From positions 1-15,523 of the forward strand of contig NZ_CALEVF010000311.1 of the NCBI RefSeq assembly GCF_937920395.1: a DNA stretch of 15,523 nucleotides, given 5' to 3'. Below the pieces are notes generated by a model that did not search any database, was not told the origin of the DNA, and saw only the letters and a list, made by a program, of their open reading frames with translations. The position numbers were made by a program, and so were the translations under genes. Positions within the stretch are counted from its first letter, which is position 1, and every line of letters begins with the position of its first letter. Origin of the DNA: an uncultured Clostridium sp. (lineage in GTDB: Bacteria; Bacillota; Clostridia; Clostridiales; Clostridiaceae). Below are positions 1-6,695 of the stretch, piece by piece.

Positions 1-167
1 AGTGTTTCATTACATCATTTGCACCACGACCAAAGTAATCATGTAATTTTACATATTCTTTATAAATTGCTTCATAAGCCTTTAACTTTTCCATTATCTA
101 AGTTTACAACCACTGCCCTTGAATACAAAGTTCCGTAGTCAACTCCAACTGTATATTTTGTTGCCAT
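1..167 (-). pseudogene. araB: Ribulokinase (AraB) remnant, internally deleted and frameshifted; runs off the left edge
   Basis: Read on the minus strand, ATG at 167-165 follows GGAGG with good spacing and gives MATKYTVGVDYGT, then [15 protein letters not shown] and a TGA at 74-72. GVDYGT...RAVVV is the N-terminal phosphate-binding segment of FGGY ribulokinases. From about base 85 a different frame reads [20 protein letters not shown] followed by RGANDVMKH, which is the conserved C-terminal end of bacterial AraB. A full ribulokinase is roughly 550 residues, so nearly all of the sugar- and ATP-binding core is missing. The two ends meet out of frame near AAAAGTTAAAGGC. The usual Ser-Gly after GTL/GTQ is Tyr-Ser here, which fits decay. 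What is seen: two recognisable ends in two frames. Inferred: an internal deletion. An assembly error is the main alternative. The intact control region suggests the locus still drives genes to the left of the window. Confidence 0.85.
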
Positions 168-185
168 TTTATTGACCTCCCTCTT

Positions 186-199
186 AGTAATCGCTTACA
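186..199 (-). promoter_or_regulatory. cre-like CcpA site in the araB leader
   Basis: The minus strand reads TGTAAGCGATTACT, matching 13 of 14 positions of the catabolite-responsive element consensus TGWAANCGNTNWCA. It lies just downstream of the araB -10 box and upstream of the araB start, a typical roadblock position for carbon catabolite repression. Binding is inferred from sequence only. Confidence 0.65.
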
Positions 200-205
200 A
201 TACAA

Positions 206-234
206 ACTATAGTATTTATACGCATGAGTGTCAA
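206..234 (-). promoter_or_regulatory. Sigma-A type promoter of araB
   Basis: On the minus strand a perfect -35 box TTGACA (234-229) is followed, after a 17-base spacer, by the -10 box TATAGT (211-206). Start codon 167 lies about 40 bases downstream. The spacer is filled by an AraR-type operator, so repressor binding would directly occlude polymerase. Confidence 0.75.
214..229. promoter_or_regulatory. AraR-type operator within the araB promoter
   Basis: ATTTATACGCATGAGT matches 11 of 16 positions of the AraR operator consensus recalled from Bacillus subtilis (ATTTGTACGTACAAAT). It shares the 9-mer ATTTATACG with the site at 257-272. It covers the -35/-10 spacer of the araB promoter. It is the weaker of the two sites, but its position and its partner support it. 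Confidence 0.6.
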
Positions 235-256
235 TATAATTTTATGCAAATTTAAT

Positions 257-272
257 ATTTATACGTAACAAT
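257..272. promoter_or_regulatory. AraR-type operator between araB and araR promoters
   Basis: ATTTATACGTAACAAT matches 13 of 16 positions of ATTTGTACGTACAAAT. Its centre is 43 bp from that of the operator at 214-229, about four helical turns, so two dimers would sit on the same DNA face. It is upstream of the araB -35 box and also just upstream of the araR -35 box at 284, so it could act in both repression of araB and autoregulation of araR. Confidence 0.7.
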
Positions 273-283
273 TCCAAATATTC

Positions 284-312
284 TTGTGAAAAGGTTTAAC
301 AACTGATATAAT
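284..312 (+). promoter_or_regulatory. Promoter of araR
   Basis: TTGTGA (284-289), a 17-base spacer and a perfect TATAAT (307-312) lie about 40 bases before the araR ATG. AGGAGAG at 341-347 serves as the ribosome binding site. An AraR-type operator ends 11 bases upstream of the -35 box, which would allow autoregulation. Confidence 0.7.
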
Positions 313-351
313 ATTTTATAATACAAGTATGTTATATTTTAGGAGAGAGAT

Positions 352-1452
352 ATGAAATATAAATATGAAGAAGTAATAGAAAAAATTATTAATTGGGCAA
401 TTAGTGAAAAGTATAAACCTTATGAGAAACTACCAACTGAATCTGAATTAATGTCTATATTTAATGTCAGTAGACATACAGTAAGAAAAGCAATAAGTGA
501 TTTAGAAATTCAGCAATATGTATATAGGATACAAGGAAGTGGTACGTATCTATCTGATTGGAAGCAAAGTGATTTGTATTTAAAAAAGAACAAAAACGTT
601 GGTGTACTTACAACTCATATATCTAATTACATTTTTCCGGATATAATCAAAGGGATTGAAAGTACTCTATATGAACAATCCTATTCTCTTTTAATGTCGT
701 CTACTAGTAATAACTTAATGCTTGAAAATAGCAATTTAAGAAATTTGATTGCGCATAAAATAGATGGTCTTATTCTAGAACCAACCAAAAGTGCGTATCA
801 AATTCATAATTTAGAATATTTGAATAATATATTATCTAAAAACATTCCTATTATTATGATTAATGCTACTTATACTGCGATTAGGACTCCAAGCTTATGT
901 GTTGACGATTTTACTGGTGGTAAAATAGCTACAGAATACTTGATATCTTTAGGCCATAAAAATATAATGGGTATTTTTAAAGTTGATGATTCTCAAGGTA
1001 TCCATAGAATGAATGGATTTATTACAGAATGTCAAAAGAATGAAAATTCACATTCTAAAAATGAAGTTTTAACTTACCTTTCAGATGAAGTGGAAACAAT
1101 ACTTCCACAAAGAATAGAGGGTGTGCTGAAATCAGAGAAACGCCCTACGGGAATTTTTTGTTACAATGATGAAATTGCCTATATGGTGTTAAACATTGCA
1201 CATAGGTTAAAGCTTAGAATCCCTGAGGATCTTTCTATTATTGGATTTGACGACTCATCGCTTTCAACAATCATGGAACCAAAATTGACTTCTATAACAC
1301 ATCCAAAAGAAAAGATGGGTATAGACGCTGCTAAACTAATTATTAAACTAATTAATAATGGTAATCAGTTCGAAGAAAATGATTCTATATTGTATGAACC
1401 TAAGCTTATTGTTCGGTGTTCTACAAGCCAATTCAAAATCACAAAGGAATAA
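352..1452 (+). CDS. araR: AraR-like arabinose-responsive transcriptional repressor (GntR/LacI chimera)
   Basis: A 366-residue cytoplasmic repressor with the two-part AraR architecture. Residues ~1-70 form a GntR-type winged helix (LPTESELMSIFNVSRHTVRKA at ~27-47, then the wing with QGSGTYLS at ~61-68). Residues ~80-360 form a LacI/periplasmic-binding-like effector domain (NVGVLT at the start, GLILEP, DDFTGGKIATEYLISLGHKN, and IIGFDDSSLSTIMEPKLTSI near the end). Length and order match B. subtilis AraR, which releases its operators when it binds L-arabinose. It is divergent from the araB remnant. AraR-type palindromes lie in the shared intergenic region and again before the sugar importer, so the expected role is local repression of araB and of the transporter operon. 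Effector identity is inferred from family and operator type. A relative sensing another pentose or arabinoside is possible. Confidence 0.88.
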   Translation: MKYKYEEVIEKIINWAISEKYKPYEKLPTESELMSIFNVSRHTVRKAISDLEIQQYVYRIQGSGTYLSDWKQSDLYLKKNKNVGVLTTHISNYIFPDIIKGIESTLYEQSYSLLMSSTSNNLMLENSNLRNLIAHKIDGLILEPTKSAYQIHNLEYLNNILSKNIPIIMINATYTAIRTPSLCVDDFTGGKIATEYLISLGHKNIMGIFKVDDSQGIHRMNGFITECQKNENSHSKNEVLTYLSDEVETILPQRIEGVLKSEKRPTGIFCYNDEIAYMVLNIAHRLKLRIPEDLSIIGFDDSSLSTIMEPKLTSITHPKEKMGIDAAKLIIKLINNGNQFEENDSILYEPKLIVRCSTSQFKITKE

Positions 1453-1524
1453 ATAACATAATATAGTGGTATATTTCAGTCAATAATGAAGGGAATAATA
1501 GAGTTATAACAATGATTTCTATAA

Positions 1525-1540
1525 ATTAGTACGTATATAT
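1525..1540. promoter_or_regulatory. AraR-type operator before the sugar ABC operon
   Basis: ATTAGTACGTATATAT carries the central GTACGTA of the AraR consensus and matches 12 of 16 positions. It ends 12 bases upstream of the -35 box of the transporter promoter. This ties the importer to the araR regulon. Repression from this upstream position would need polymerase contact or cooperation with a second site; no good second copy was seen within the leader. Confidence 0.65.
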
Positions 1541-1552
1541 ATAATGTTTAGG

Positions 1553-1581
1553 TTGACATTTATTAGAATAAATACTATTAT
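1553..1581 (+). promoter_or_regulatory. Sigma-A type promoter of the sugar ABC transporter operon
   Basis: A perfect -35 TTGACA (1553-1558), a 17-base spacer and TATTAT (1576-1581) lie about 135 bases before the binding-protein ATG. The resulting 5' leader of roughly 130 bases is long enough to hold regulatory elements, including the cre-like site at 1625-1638. Confidence 0.75.
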
Positions 1582-1624
1582 TACACTTATTAAGAGGAAT
1601 TACATAAAGAGGGGGCGACCAAGT

Positions 1625-1638
1625 TGTAATCGATTGTA
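1625..1638 (+). promoter_or_regulatory. Possible cre site in the transporter leader
   Basis: TGTAATCGATTGTA matches 12 of 14 positions of TGWAANCGNTNWCA, with mismatches near the 3' end. It lies downstream of the promoter, like the cre at araB. Only the araB example is close to consensus, so this one is tentative. Confidence 0.35.
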
Positions 1639-1717
1639 TTAGAAAATAATTTGGACAAGTTTATTAAAAAATGAATTATTCCTCTATTTAAAATATTTTT
1701 AAAAGGAGAAAACGTAT

Positions 1718-2863
1718 ATGAAAAAGAATAGGTTTTTACTTATATTTCTTGCTCTTGCAACGACTATGGCATTTACAGCCTGTGGTAGCACAAGTTCAAA
1801 AACATCAACGAGTGCTAAACAAATCAAAATTGGTGTATCTATTTGGAGTTCTACAGATGTACTAGGCAGCCAAAGCAAAAAGATGCTTGACGCAGCTGGT
1901 AAAGCACTTAATGTTAAACTGGTGTATGTTGATCAGGGTCATGAGTCTGCAGCTGTTACCGACAGTATTAGTACATTAGCAGCTGCCGGTTGCGATGGCA
2001 TCATAATTTGCAACTCTGCTGATTCTGAGATGACCTCAGCCATCAACACTTGTAATTCAGCTCATATTTATCTAGCTCAGTTCTACCGCACCATAAATAA
2101 AGTTGCTAGTCCTCAAGTATATTCTTTGGCTAAGACTGCTCCATATTATATCGGAGCAGTACATGAGGATGAAGTCACTAATGGCTATACTCTTGCCAAC
2201 ATGTTGATCAAAAAGGGCGACCGACATATTGATTTAGAGGGTTGGGTTGCAGGCGATGCAACTTTTATTAGCAGATGGCAGGGATATAAGAAGGCTGTTT
2301 CCGAGTGGAACGCAGCTCACGCTAGCGATAAAGTAATTATGTCTGCTCCACAGTATGCTGGTACTACAGCTGAGCAAGGAGCTGCAGTTGCCAATTCATT
2401 TATGAACTCCGATTCTAAGATGGATGCTTTAATAGTTGCCGGCGGTGGCGGTGATCCTTTGGTTGGATCCGTAGGTGCTATCAAGAGTGCTGGTAAGACA
2501 GGTAAAATCCACGTTGTCTCTACTGATTTCTTACCTGATCTTGGTAAACAACTTACTACAGGCGGCATGACTGGTGAGTCTGGGGGTCACTATGCTGATC
2601 CTTTATATGCTTTTATGATGGTCTATAACGCAGCTAAGGGTAACTATAAGAAACCCGCTAACGGCTATGATGAGATTGTGAATCCATATATTTATGTTTC
2701 TTCCACTAAAGATTATGATAAATATGCTAAATACTTCGTATCCGAGTTTCCATACAATGATAAAGAGCTAAAGGCTATGGCAAACGACACCTTACCTGAG
2801 CTTAAAAAACAGGCAGCTGCTATATCAGTAAAAGATGTTGAATCACGTCACAGCGTCAAATAA
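1718..2863 (+). CDS. Sugar ABC transporter substrate-binding lipoprotein
   Basis: A 381-residue lipoprotein that captures sugar outside the membrane for the importer encoded downstream. The N-terminus has a Lys/Arg cap, a hydrophobic core (~6-18) and a lipobox ending FTAC, making Cys22 the likely lipidated residue. The mature part (IKIGVSIWSSTD, ~36-47) is a type I periplasmic-binding fold of the Peripla_BP_4 group (RbsB/AraF/XylF/YtfQ-like), with DGIIICNSADSEM (~94-106) and a hinge-side VAGGGGDPLVGSVGAIKSAG (~240-259). ATG 1718 follows AAAAGGAGAAAA. It is the first gene of a four-gene operon behind an AraR-type operator, so L-arabinose or an arabinose-containing sugar is the best guess; the binding residues cannot be read for specificity. 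Base composition is visibly richer in GC than the flanking genes. Confidence 0.88.
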   Translation: MKKNRFLLIFLALATTMAFTACGSTSSKTSTSAKQIKIGVSIWSSTDVLGSQSKKMLDAAGKALNVKLVYVDQGHESAAVTDSISTLAAAGCDGIIICNSADSEMTSAINTCNSAHIYLAQFYRTINKVASPQVYSLAKTAPYYIGAVHEDEVTNGYTLANMLIKKGDRHIDLEGWVAGDATFISRWQGYKKAVSEWNAAHASDKVIMSAPQYAGTTAEQGAAVANSFMNSDSKMDALIVAGGGGDPLVGSVGAIKSAGKTGKIHVVSTDFLPDLGKQLTTGGMTGESGGHYADPLYAFMMVYNAAKGNYKKPANGYDEIVNPYIYVSSTKDYDKYAKYFVSEFPYNDKELKAMANDTLPELKKQAAAISVKDVESRHSVK

Positions 2864-2922
2864 TACAACATCATTTTGCAATATTTGAACTACACGTATT
2901 GAGTATATACAAAATAATATTT

Positions 2923-2950
2923 CAGGGCCAGCGATATGTCACTGGTCCTG
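2923..2950 (+). promoter_or_regulatory. Intercistronic stem-loop between binding protein and first permease
   Basis: CAGGGCCAG (2923-2931) pairs with CTGGTCCTG (2942-2950) through nine positions including one G-U pair. It is GC-rich in an AT-rich gap. No T-run follows, so it is not a standard terminator. Hairpins at this place in binding-protein operons commonly protect the upstream message or set unequal expression; that role is inferred. The permease ribosome binding site (AGAAGGTGA) begins a few bases downstream. Confidence 0.5.
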
Positions 2951-2969
2951 TTAAAAAGAAGGTGATCAA

Positions 2970-3938
2970 ATGAGTTCAAGAGAAATAACACAAAAGTTAA
3001 AATCAAATAAGTTTATCAGTAATTATTTTGGCACTATTTTGTTGCTGTTACTTGTTTTGCTTTTCTGGTCTATTTTTAAAATCTTAGCACCTAACAATTT
3101 CGGCTCACCAGCGAAAATGTTATCATATCTTCAGTCTAGCATTATCTACGCTGTTGGAGGATGCGGTTTGTATTTCATTGTTGTCATGGGTCTGTTTGAC
3201 TTTAGCATTGGCGCAAACATTGTTTTTTCAGCCGTCTTGGGTTGCTTATTCGCTCAGAAATTTGGTTATGCTGGGCTTATTATTGCACCTATTATCTGTG
3301 GAACGCTGATTGGCTTGCTTAACGGCATCGTCTATATCAAACTCCATATACCTTCTATAATAGTAACAGTTGGTCTTGCATTGATTTACGAAAGTCTGAG
3401 TGTTTTTGCAACTCAAGGTCAAGAACAAATATTGAAATCTTCAAATACTGCTTTTGGTTCGTATCCTAACAACATTATCCTGGCTTTGTGCGCGTTTTTT
3501 ATTGCTGCACTGATTATCAAATACACGAAGATTGGTACATACACAAACGCAATTGGAGGCAATGAATATGTGGCCAAGAACATGGGTGTAAATGTAAACA
3601 AATATAAGGTTATTGCATTTTTGCTTTGTGGTTTCTTTGTCGGCATCATGAGTATTCTAACAATCAGCTATGGTTCATCCATGACTGCTGCAACGAATAT
3701 GTCTTCTATGGGTAGAAACTTTACACCTCTTATGGGAACATTTTTCGCCCTAGCGTTTAAAAAATATGGTAGACCAATTACTGCTATTGTAATTGGTGAA
3801 TTTATTATTTCTTTAATCTTTAACGGATTTGTTGCAATAGGTGCCCCAAGTACCATTCAAAATGTGGTAACTGGTGCTGCACTTCTTATTATTGTAATGT
3901 TAACGACAAATCATGCTAAAGACATTGTTGTAAAGTGA
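2970..3938 (+). CDS. Sugar ABC transporter permease, first of two (BPD_transp_2 family)
   Basis: A 322-residue inner-membrane permease that would form half of the translocation channel. Hydrophobic segments run from ~20 to the C-terminus, about eight to ten helices. Family marks include GLLNGIVYIKLHIPSIIVTVGL (~115-136, the usual G-x-x-NG...P-x-I-x-T-x-G block) and NAIGGNEYVAKNMGVNVNKYK (~193-213, the cytoplasmic coupling segment that docks on the ATPase). The late GGxxLxGG-type motif seen in most relatives is not recognisable; GTFFALAFKKYGRP lies in that area. ATG 2970 follows AAGAAGGTGA. It is followed after five bases by the ATPase. Two different permeases with one ATPase resembles the YtfT/YjfF galactofuranose-transporter layout. 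Confidence 0.85.
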   Translation: MSSREITQKLKSNKFISNYFGTILLLLLVLLFWSIFKILAPNNFGSPAKMLSYLQSSIIYAVGGCGLYFIVVMGLFDFSIGANIVFSAVLGCLFAQKFGYAGLIIAPIICGTLIGLLNGIVYIKLHIPSIIVTVGLALIYESLSVFATQGQEQILKSSNTAFGSYPNNIILALCAFFIAALIIKYTKIGTYTNAIGGNEYVAKNMGVNVNKYKVIAFLLCGFFVGIMSILTISYGSSMTAATNMSSMGRNFTPLMGTFFALAFKKYGRPITAIVIGEFIISLIFNGFVAIGAPSTIQNVVTGAALLIIVMLTTNHAKDIVVK

Positions 3939-3943
3939 GGTGA

Positions 3944-5458
3944 ATGAAAATGAAAACGAAAATGAAAGAAGAAATTTTAAAAGCAGAAAACATTGATAAA
4001 TCGTTCGGAGTTACTCATGCGGTGAATAATATTACATTATCTTTCGCAAAGGGTGAAATTCACGGACTTATAGGTGAGAATGGTTCAGGCAAATCGACTT
4101 TTACGTCGATGCTTACAGGTATCTGTTCAATTGACAGTGGTAAATTTATTCTTGAAGGAAAGGAACTTAAGGTGAAAAATCAGGTTGAAGCTAACAATAA
4201 TGGTGTTTCAATCATTGTTCAGGAGACGGGTACCCTCCCAGGGCTAACTGTAACTGAAAATATTTTTCTTGGTAATGAGGATAGATTTATAAAATTTGGC
4301 ATTAAGAACACAACTGCCATGGATCGTGAAGCTCAAGCATTACTTAATAAATATGGTTTTAACCGCATCAAAGCTACTATGATGATTGATAACTATAACT
4401 TTGAGACCCGCAAGCTTGTTGAAATCGTCAAAGCAACTTATTTTGATCCTAAAGTAGTTGTTTTCGACGAAACTACGACTTCCCTTGGTCATGAAGGACG
4501 TACTGATCTTTACAAACAGATGAATCGCATCAAGGATGAAGGCAACACTGTCATCTTTATTTCCCACGACCTTGCGGAGGTAATTGAGCATACAGATGTT
4601 ATTTCCGTTTTACGTGACGGCCAACTAATTGATACTGTAAATAGTGTTGATGTGAATGAGGATGACCTTAAACGATTAATGGTCGGTAGAATACTAAACG
4701 GCAAATATTACCGTACAGATTATGGTGAAGCTGTTTCTGATGAAGTCGTTTTATCCGTTAACAAAGTGAGTGTACCCAAACAGCTTAAAAATATCAGTTT
4801 CAATCTCCATAAGGGAGAGATACTTGGAATAGGTGGACTCAGCGAATGCGGTATGCACGAAGTAGGTAAGGCTGTTTTCGGTGCTTCATACGATCGAACA
4901 GGTGAGGTTGCTCTTGCGGACGGAACTCATATCAATTCCATCCCCGATGCAATCAGGCATAGCATTGCATTTGCCTCTAAGGATAGAGACAACGAATCTC
5001 TCGTTGTTAACGATTCTATTTGTGATAACATTTGCTTGCCATCTATGGATGACCTTAAAGTAAACCATATTCTATTAAATAAAAAGCTTAGTCAATTTGC
5101 AAATAAATATGCAAAAATTATCAGCGTAAAAATGGTAGACGTCAACCAGTTTGTAGCAGATCTGTCAGGTGGCAACAAACAGAAGGTGGTTTTAGCAAGG
5201 TGGATTGGAAAAAATTCTGATATCATCGTGCTTGATAGCCCAACACGTGGCATTGATGTCAAGGTTAAATCAGATATCTACACACTTATGAGTGAAATGA
5301 AAAAACAGGGTAAATCTATCATATTGATATCTGAAGAAATTCTAGAACTGCTTGGGATGAGCGACCGAGTCCTCATCATGAGAAATGGTGCCATCAGTGG
5401 TGAATTCATGAGGGATACGGCACTTACTGAAGAACACTTAATAACGAAGATGATTTAG
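3944..5458 (+). CDS. Sugar ABC transporter ATP-binding protein (tandem nucleotide-binding domains)
   Basis: A 504-residue RbsA/MglA/XylG/YtfR-type ATPase with two fused nucleotide-binding domains that drives import. Domain 1 has Walker A GENGSGKS (~44-51), Q-loop Gln93, Walker B with catalytic Glu (VVVFDE, ~171-176) and the H-loop SHD (His208). Its ABC signature is degenerate: NYNFETRKLVEI (~150-161) replaces an LSxxQ-type motif. Domain 2 lacks a true Walker A (GGLSECGMHEV, ~297-307, family-typical), keeps a full signature LSGGNKQKV (~407-415), and has Ser432 in place of the Walker B glutamate (VLDSPTRGID). Thus only one composite ATP site appears competent. The start may be the in-frame ATG at 3950, better spaced from GAGGTGA (3937-3943) than the ATG at 3944. 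The stop is followed at once by the ribosome binding site of the next permease. Confidence 0.88.
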   Translation: MKMKTKMKEEILKAENIDKSFGVTHAVNNITLSFAKGEIHGLIGENGSGKSTFTSMLTGICSIDSGKFILEGKELKVKNQVEANNNGVSIIVQETGTLPGLTVTENIFLGNEDRFIKFGIKNTTAMDREAQALLNKYGFNRIKATMMIDNYNFETRKLVEIVKATYFDPKVVVFDETTTSLGHEGRTDLYKQMNRIKDEGNTVIFISHDLAEVIEHTDVISVLRDGQLIDTVNSVDVNEDDLKRLMVGRILNGKYYRTDYGEAVSDEVVLSVNKVSVPKQLKNISFNLHKGEILGIGGLSECGMHEVGKAVFGASYDRTGEVALADGTHINSIPDAIRHSIAFASKDRDNESLVVNDSICDNICLPSMDDLKVNHILLNKKLSQFANKYAKIISVKMVDVNQFVADLSGGNKQKVVLARWIGKNSDIIVLDSPTRGIDVKVKSDIYTLMSEMKKQGKSIILISEEILELLGMSDRVLIMRNGAISGEFMRDTALTEEHLITKMI

Positions 5459-5470
5459 GAGGTGAAAAAT

Positions 5471-6463
5471 GTGATAGAATTAAAAGATTCAGAATTAAAG
5501 AGTAAAGAGAAAAAGAGTTTTCATTTTATATTTAATGAATTTATGAATAAGCCCTTAACTCGTACAGTGCTACCAGTTGTTGGACTTGTAGTCTTAATTG
5601 TCCTGTTTACAATTTTGACAGATGGGAGGCTCATTCTTCCTTTTAACATTGAACTGTTGCTTAGCCAGACATATATGCTTATGATTGCTTCAACTGGTGT
5701 ATTTCTAATTATGACCATGGGTTGTCTAGACTTTTCTCAGGGATCAATGCTTGCCATCGCATCCATTGTGGTTTGCTATTTGTCCACCTATAACCTTGTT
5801 TTGGCAATCATAGGCGGTATCGTTACAGGTGCAGCAATCGGTGCGATCAACGGTTTCTTCCTCGTGAAACGAAAAATAATGTCCTTCATCGTCACCATCT
5901 GCACAATGTTCCTGTTCCGTGGTTTTTGTGCCTATCTGACGACGAATTCACCTGTTTATGCCGTTAGCAACATTTCTACATACCACACGATGCCTATAGA
6001 AATGACACTTACAGTCTCTATTTTGCTACTTGTGTTCCTACTCTTCCATTTCACGAAGCTAGGTAGTAACCTTAAGGCAATCGGCGCAGGCGAAACGGGA
6101 TCTAGATTTGCTGGAATCAAAGTTGGTAAGACCAAATGGTTGATTTATATTGCTTCTGGAGCAATTACTGGATTTGCTGCGTTCATCAACGTAATAAATG
6201 TTGGTTCGGTAACTTCCACCAGTGGTAATATGATGGAAACTCAAATCTTGATTGCACTTGTTTTAGGTGGTTTGCCTATCTCAGGAGGGGCAAAGGTACG
6301 TTTCATTAACCTTATTGTGGGTGTTTTGACCTATAAGATTCTATCTGTCGGTCTAGTCATGATTGGGCTTACAACTTCGATGCAACAGCTGATTGAAGGT
6401 ATTGTCTTCCTAATTGTTGTGGCACTCTTCAGCGATAGAAAGTCCATTCAGATAATCAAGTAA
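5471..6463 (+). CDS. Sugar ABC transporter permease, second of two (BPD_transp_2 family)
   Basis: A 330-residue permease, partner of the one at 2970-3938. GTG 5471 is chosen as start because the AGGAGG at 5457-5462 ends 8 bases before it. The earlier in-frame GTG at 5462 overlaps that Shine-Dalgarno and is implausible. After a basic cytoplasmic tail there are about eight to ten hydrophobic segments. Family motifs are present: GAINGFFLVKRKIMSFIVTI, then KAIGAGETGSRFAGIKVGKTK (ATPase-coupling segment), and LVLGGLPISGGAKVRF, the GGxxxxGG motif that the first permease lacks. This difference suggests the two permeases form an obligate heterodimer. It is the last gene of the operon, with a hairpin terminator following. 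Composition is GC-rich relative to flanks. Confidence 0.86.
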   Translation: MIELKDSELKSKEKKSFHFIFNEFMNKPLTRTVLPVVGLVVLIVLFTILTDGRLILPFNIELLLSQTYMLMIASTGVFLIMTMGCLDFSQGSMLAIASIVVCYLSTYNLVLAIIGGIVTGAAIGAINGFFLVKRKIMSFIVTICTMFLFRGFCAYLTTNSPVYAVSNISTYHTMPIEMTLTVSILLLVFLLFHFTKLGSNLKAIGAGETGSRFAGIKVGKTKWLIYIASGAITGFAAFINVINVGSVTSTSGNMMETQILIALVLGGLPISGGAKVRFINLIVGVLTYKILSVGLVMIGLTTSMQQLIEGIVFLIVVALFSDRKSIQIIK

Positions 6464-6546
6464 CGATGTTATATCTTCTTCATTTAGTAGAAAGTGTTTA
6501 TACTTAAAAAACGATAAGTTTTATTAACAAATTAAATGTAAAGGGA

Positions 6547-6589
6547 AATAAGTCTCTAATTAAAAAATTATTTTAATTAGAGACTTATT
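6547..6589. terminator. Long perfect hairpin ending the transporter operon
   Basis: AATAAGTCTCTAATTAAAA (6547-6565) is repeated perfectly inverted at 6571-6589 around a 5-base loop. The stem is AT-rich. The 3' side continues with a T-rich but interrupted tail. Its place after the last permease supports a terminator or a 3'-end stabiliser. Confidence 0.65.
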
Positions 6590-6695
6590 CTGTTGGTTTT
6601 ATATAATTAACATAAAAGGTTACAGAGTCAAAAATATATTGTAATATGTCTTTTTATGGGGTAAGGTGTAAGGTGTAAACAAAGGAGGAGAAAAG

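Noticed and set aside
1609..1630. G-rich GAGGGGGCGACC in an AT-rich leader, possibly a Shine-Dalgarno for a leader peptide
   Set aside because: The only nearby start-like codon, TTG, is followed at once by TAA, so no peptide can be supported.
1593..1685. Long-range pairing AGAGGAAT (1593-1600) with ATTCCTCT (1678-1685) in the transporter leader
   Set aside because: Only 8 bp over a long gap with no further nested structure; not enough to claim a riboswitch or attenuator.
2317..2568. Open frame on the minus strand inside the binding-protein gene
   Set aside because: It overlaps a well-supported lipoprotein gene entirely, is Pro/Ser-rich by reverse reading and has no recognisable domain or ribosome binding site.
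3246..3856. Three minus-strand open frames within the first permease
   Set aside because: Shadows of a membrane-protein gene; no motifs and no independent initiation signals.
4340..5068. Several short open frames on both strands inside the ATPase gene
   Set aside because: They lie within strongly conserved ABC coding sequence and carry no features of their own.
6661..6674. Twofold GTAAGGT before the small membrane protein
   Set aside because: Too short to be called a regulatory or mobile repeat; noted only within the gene entry.
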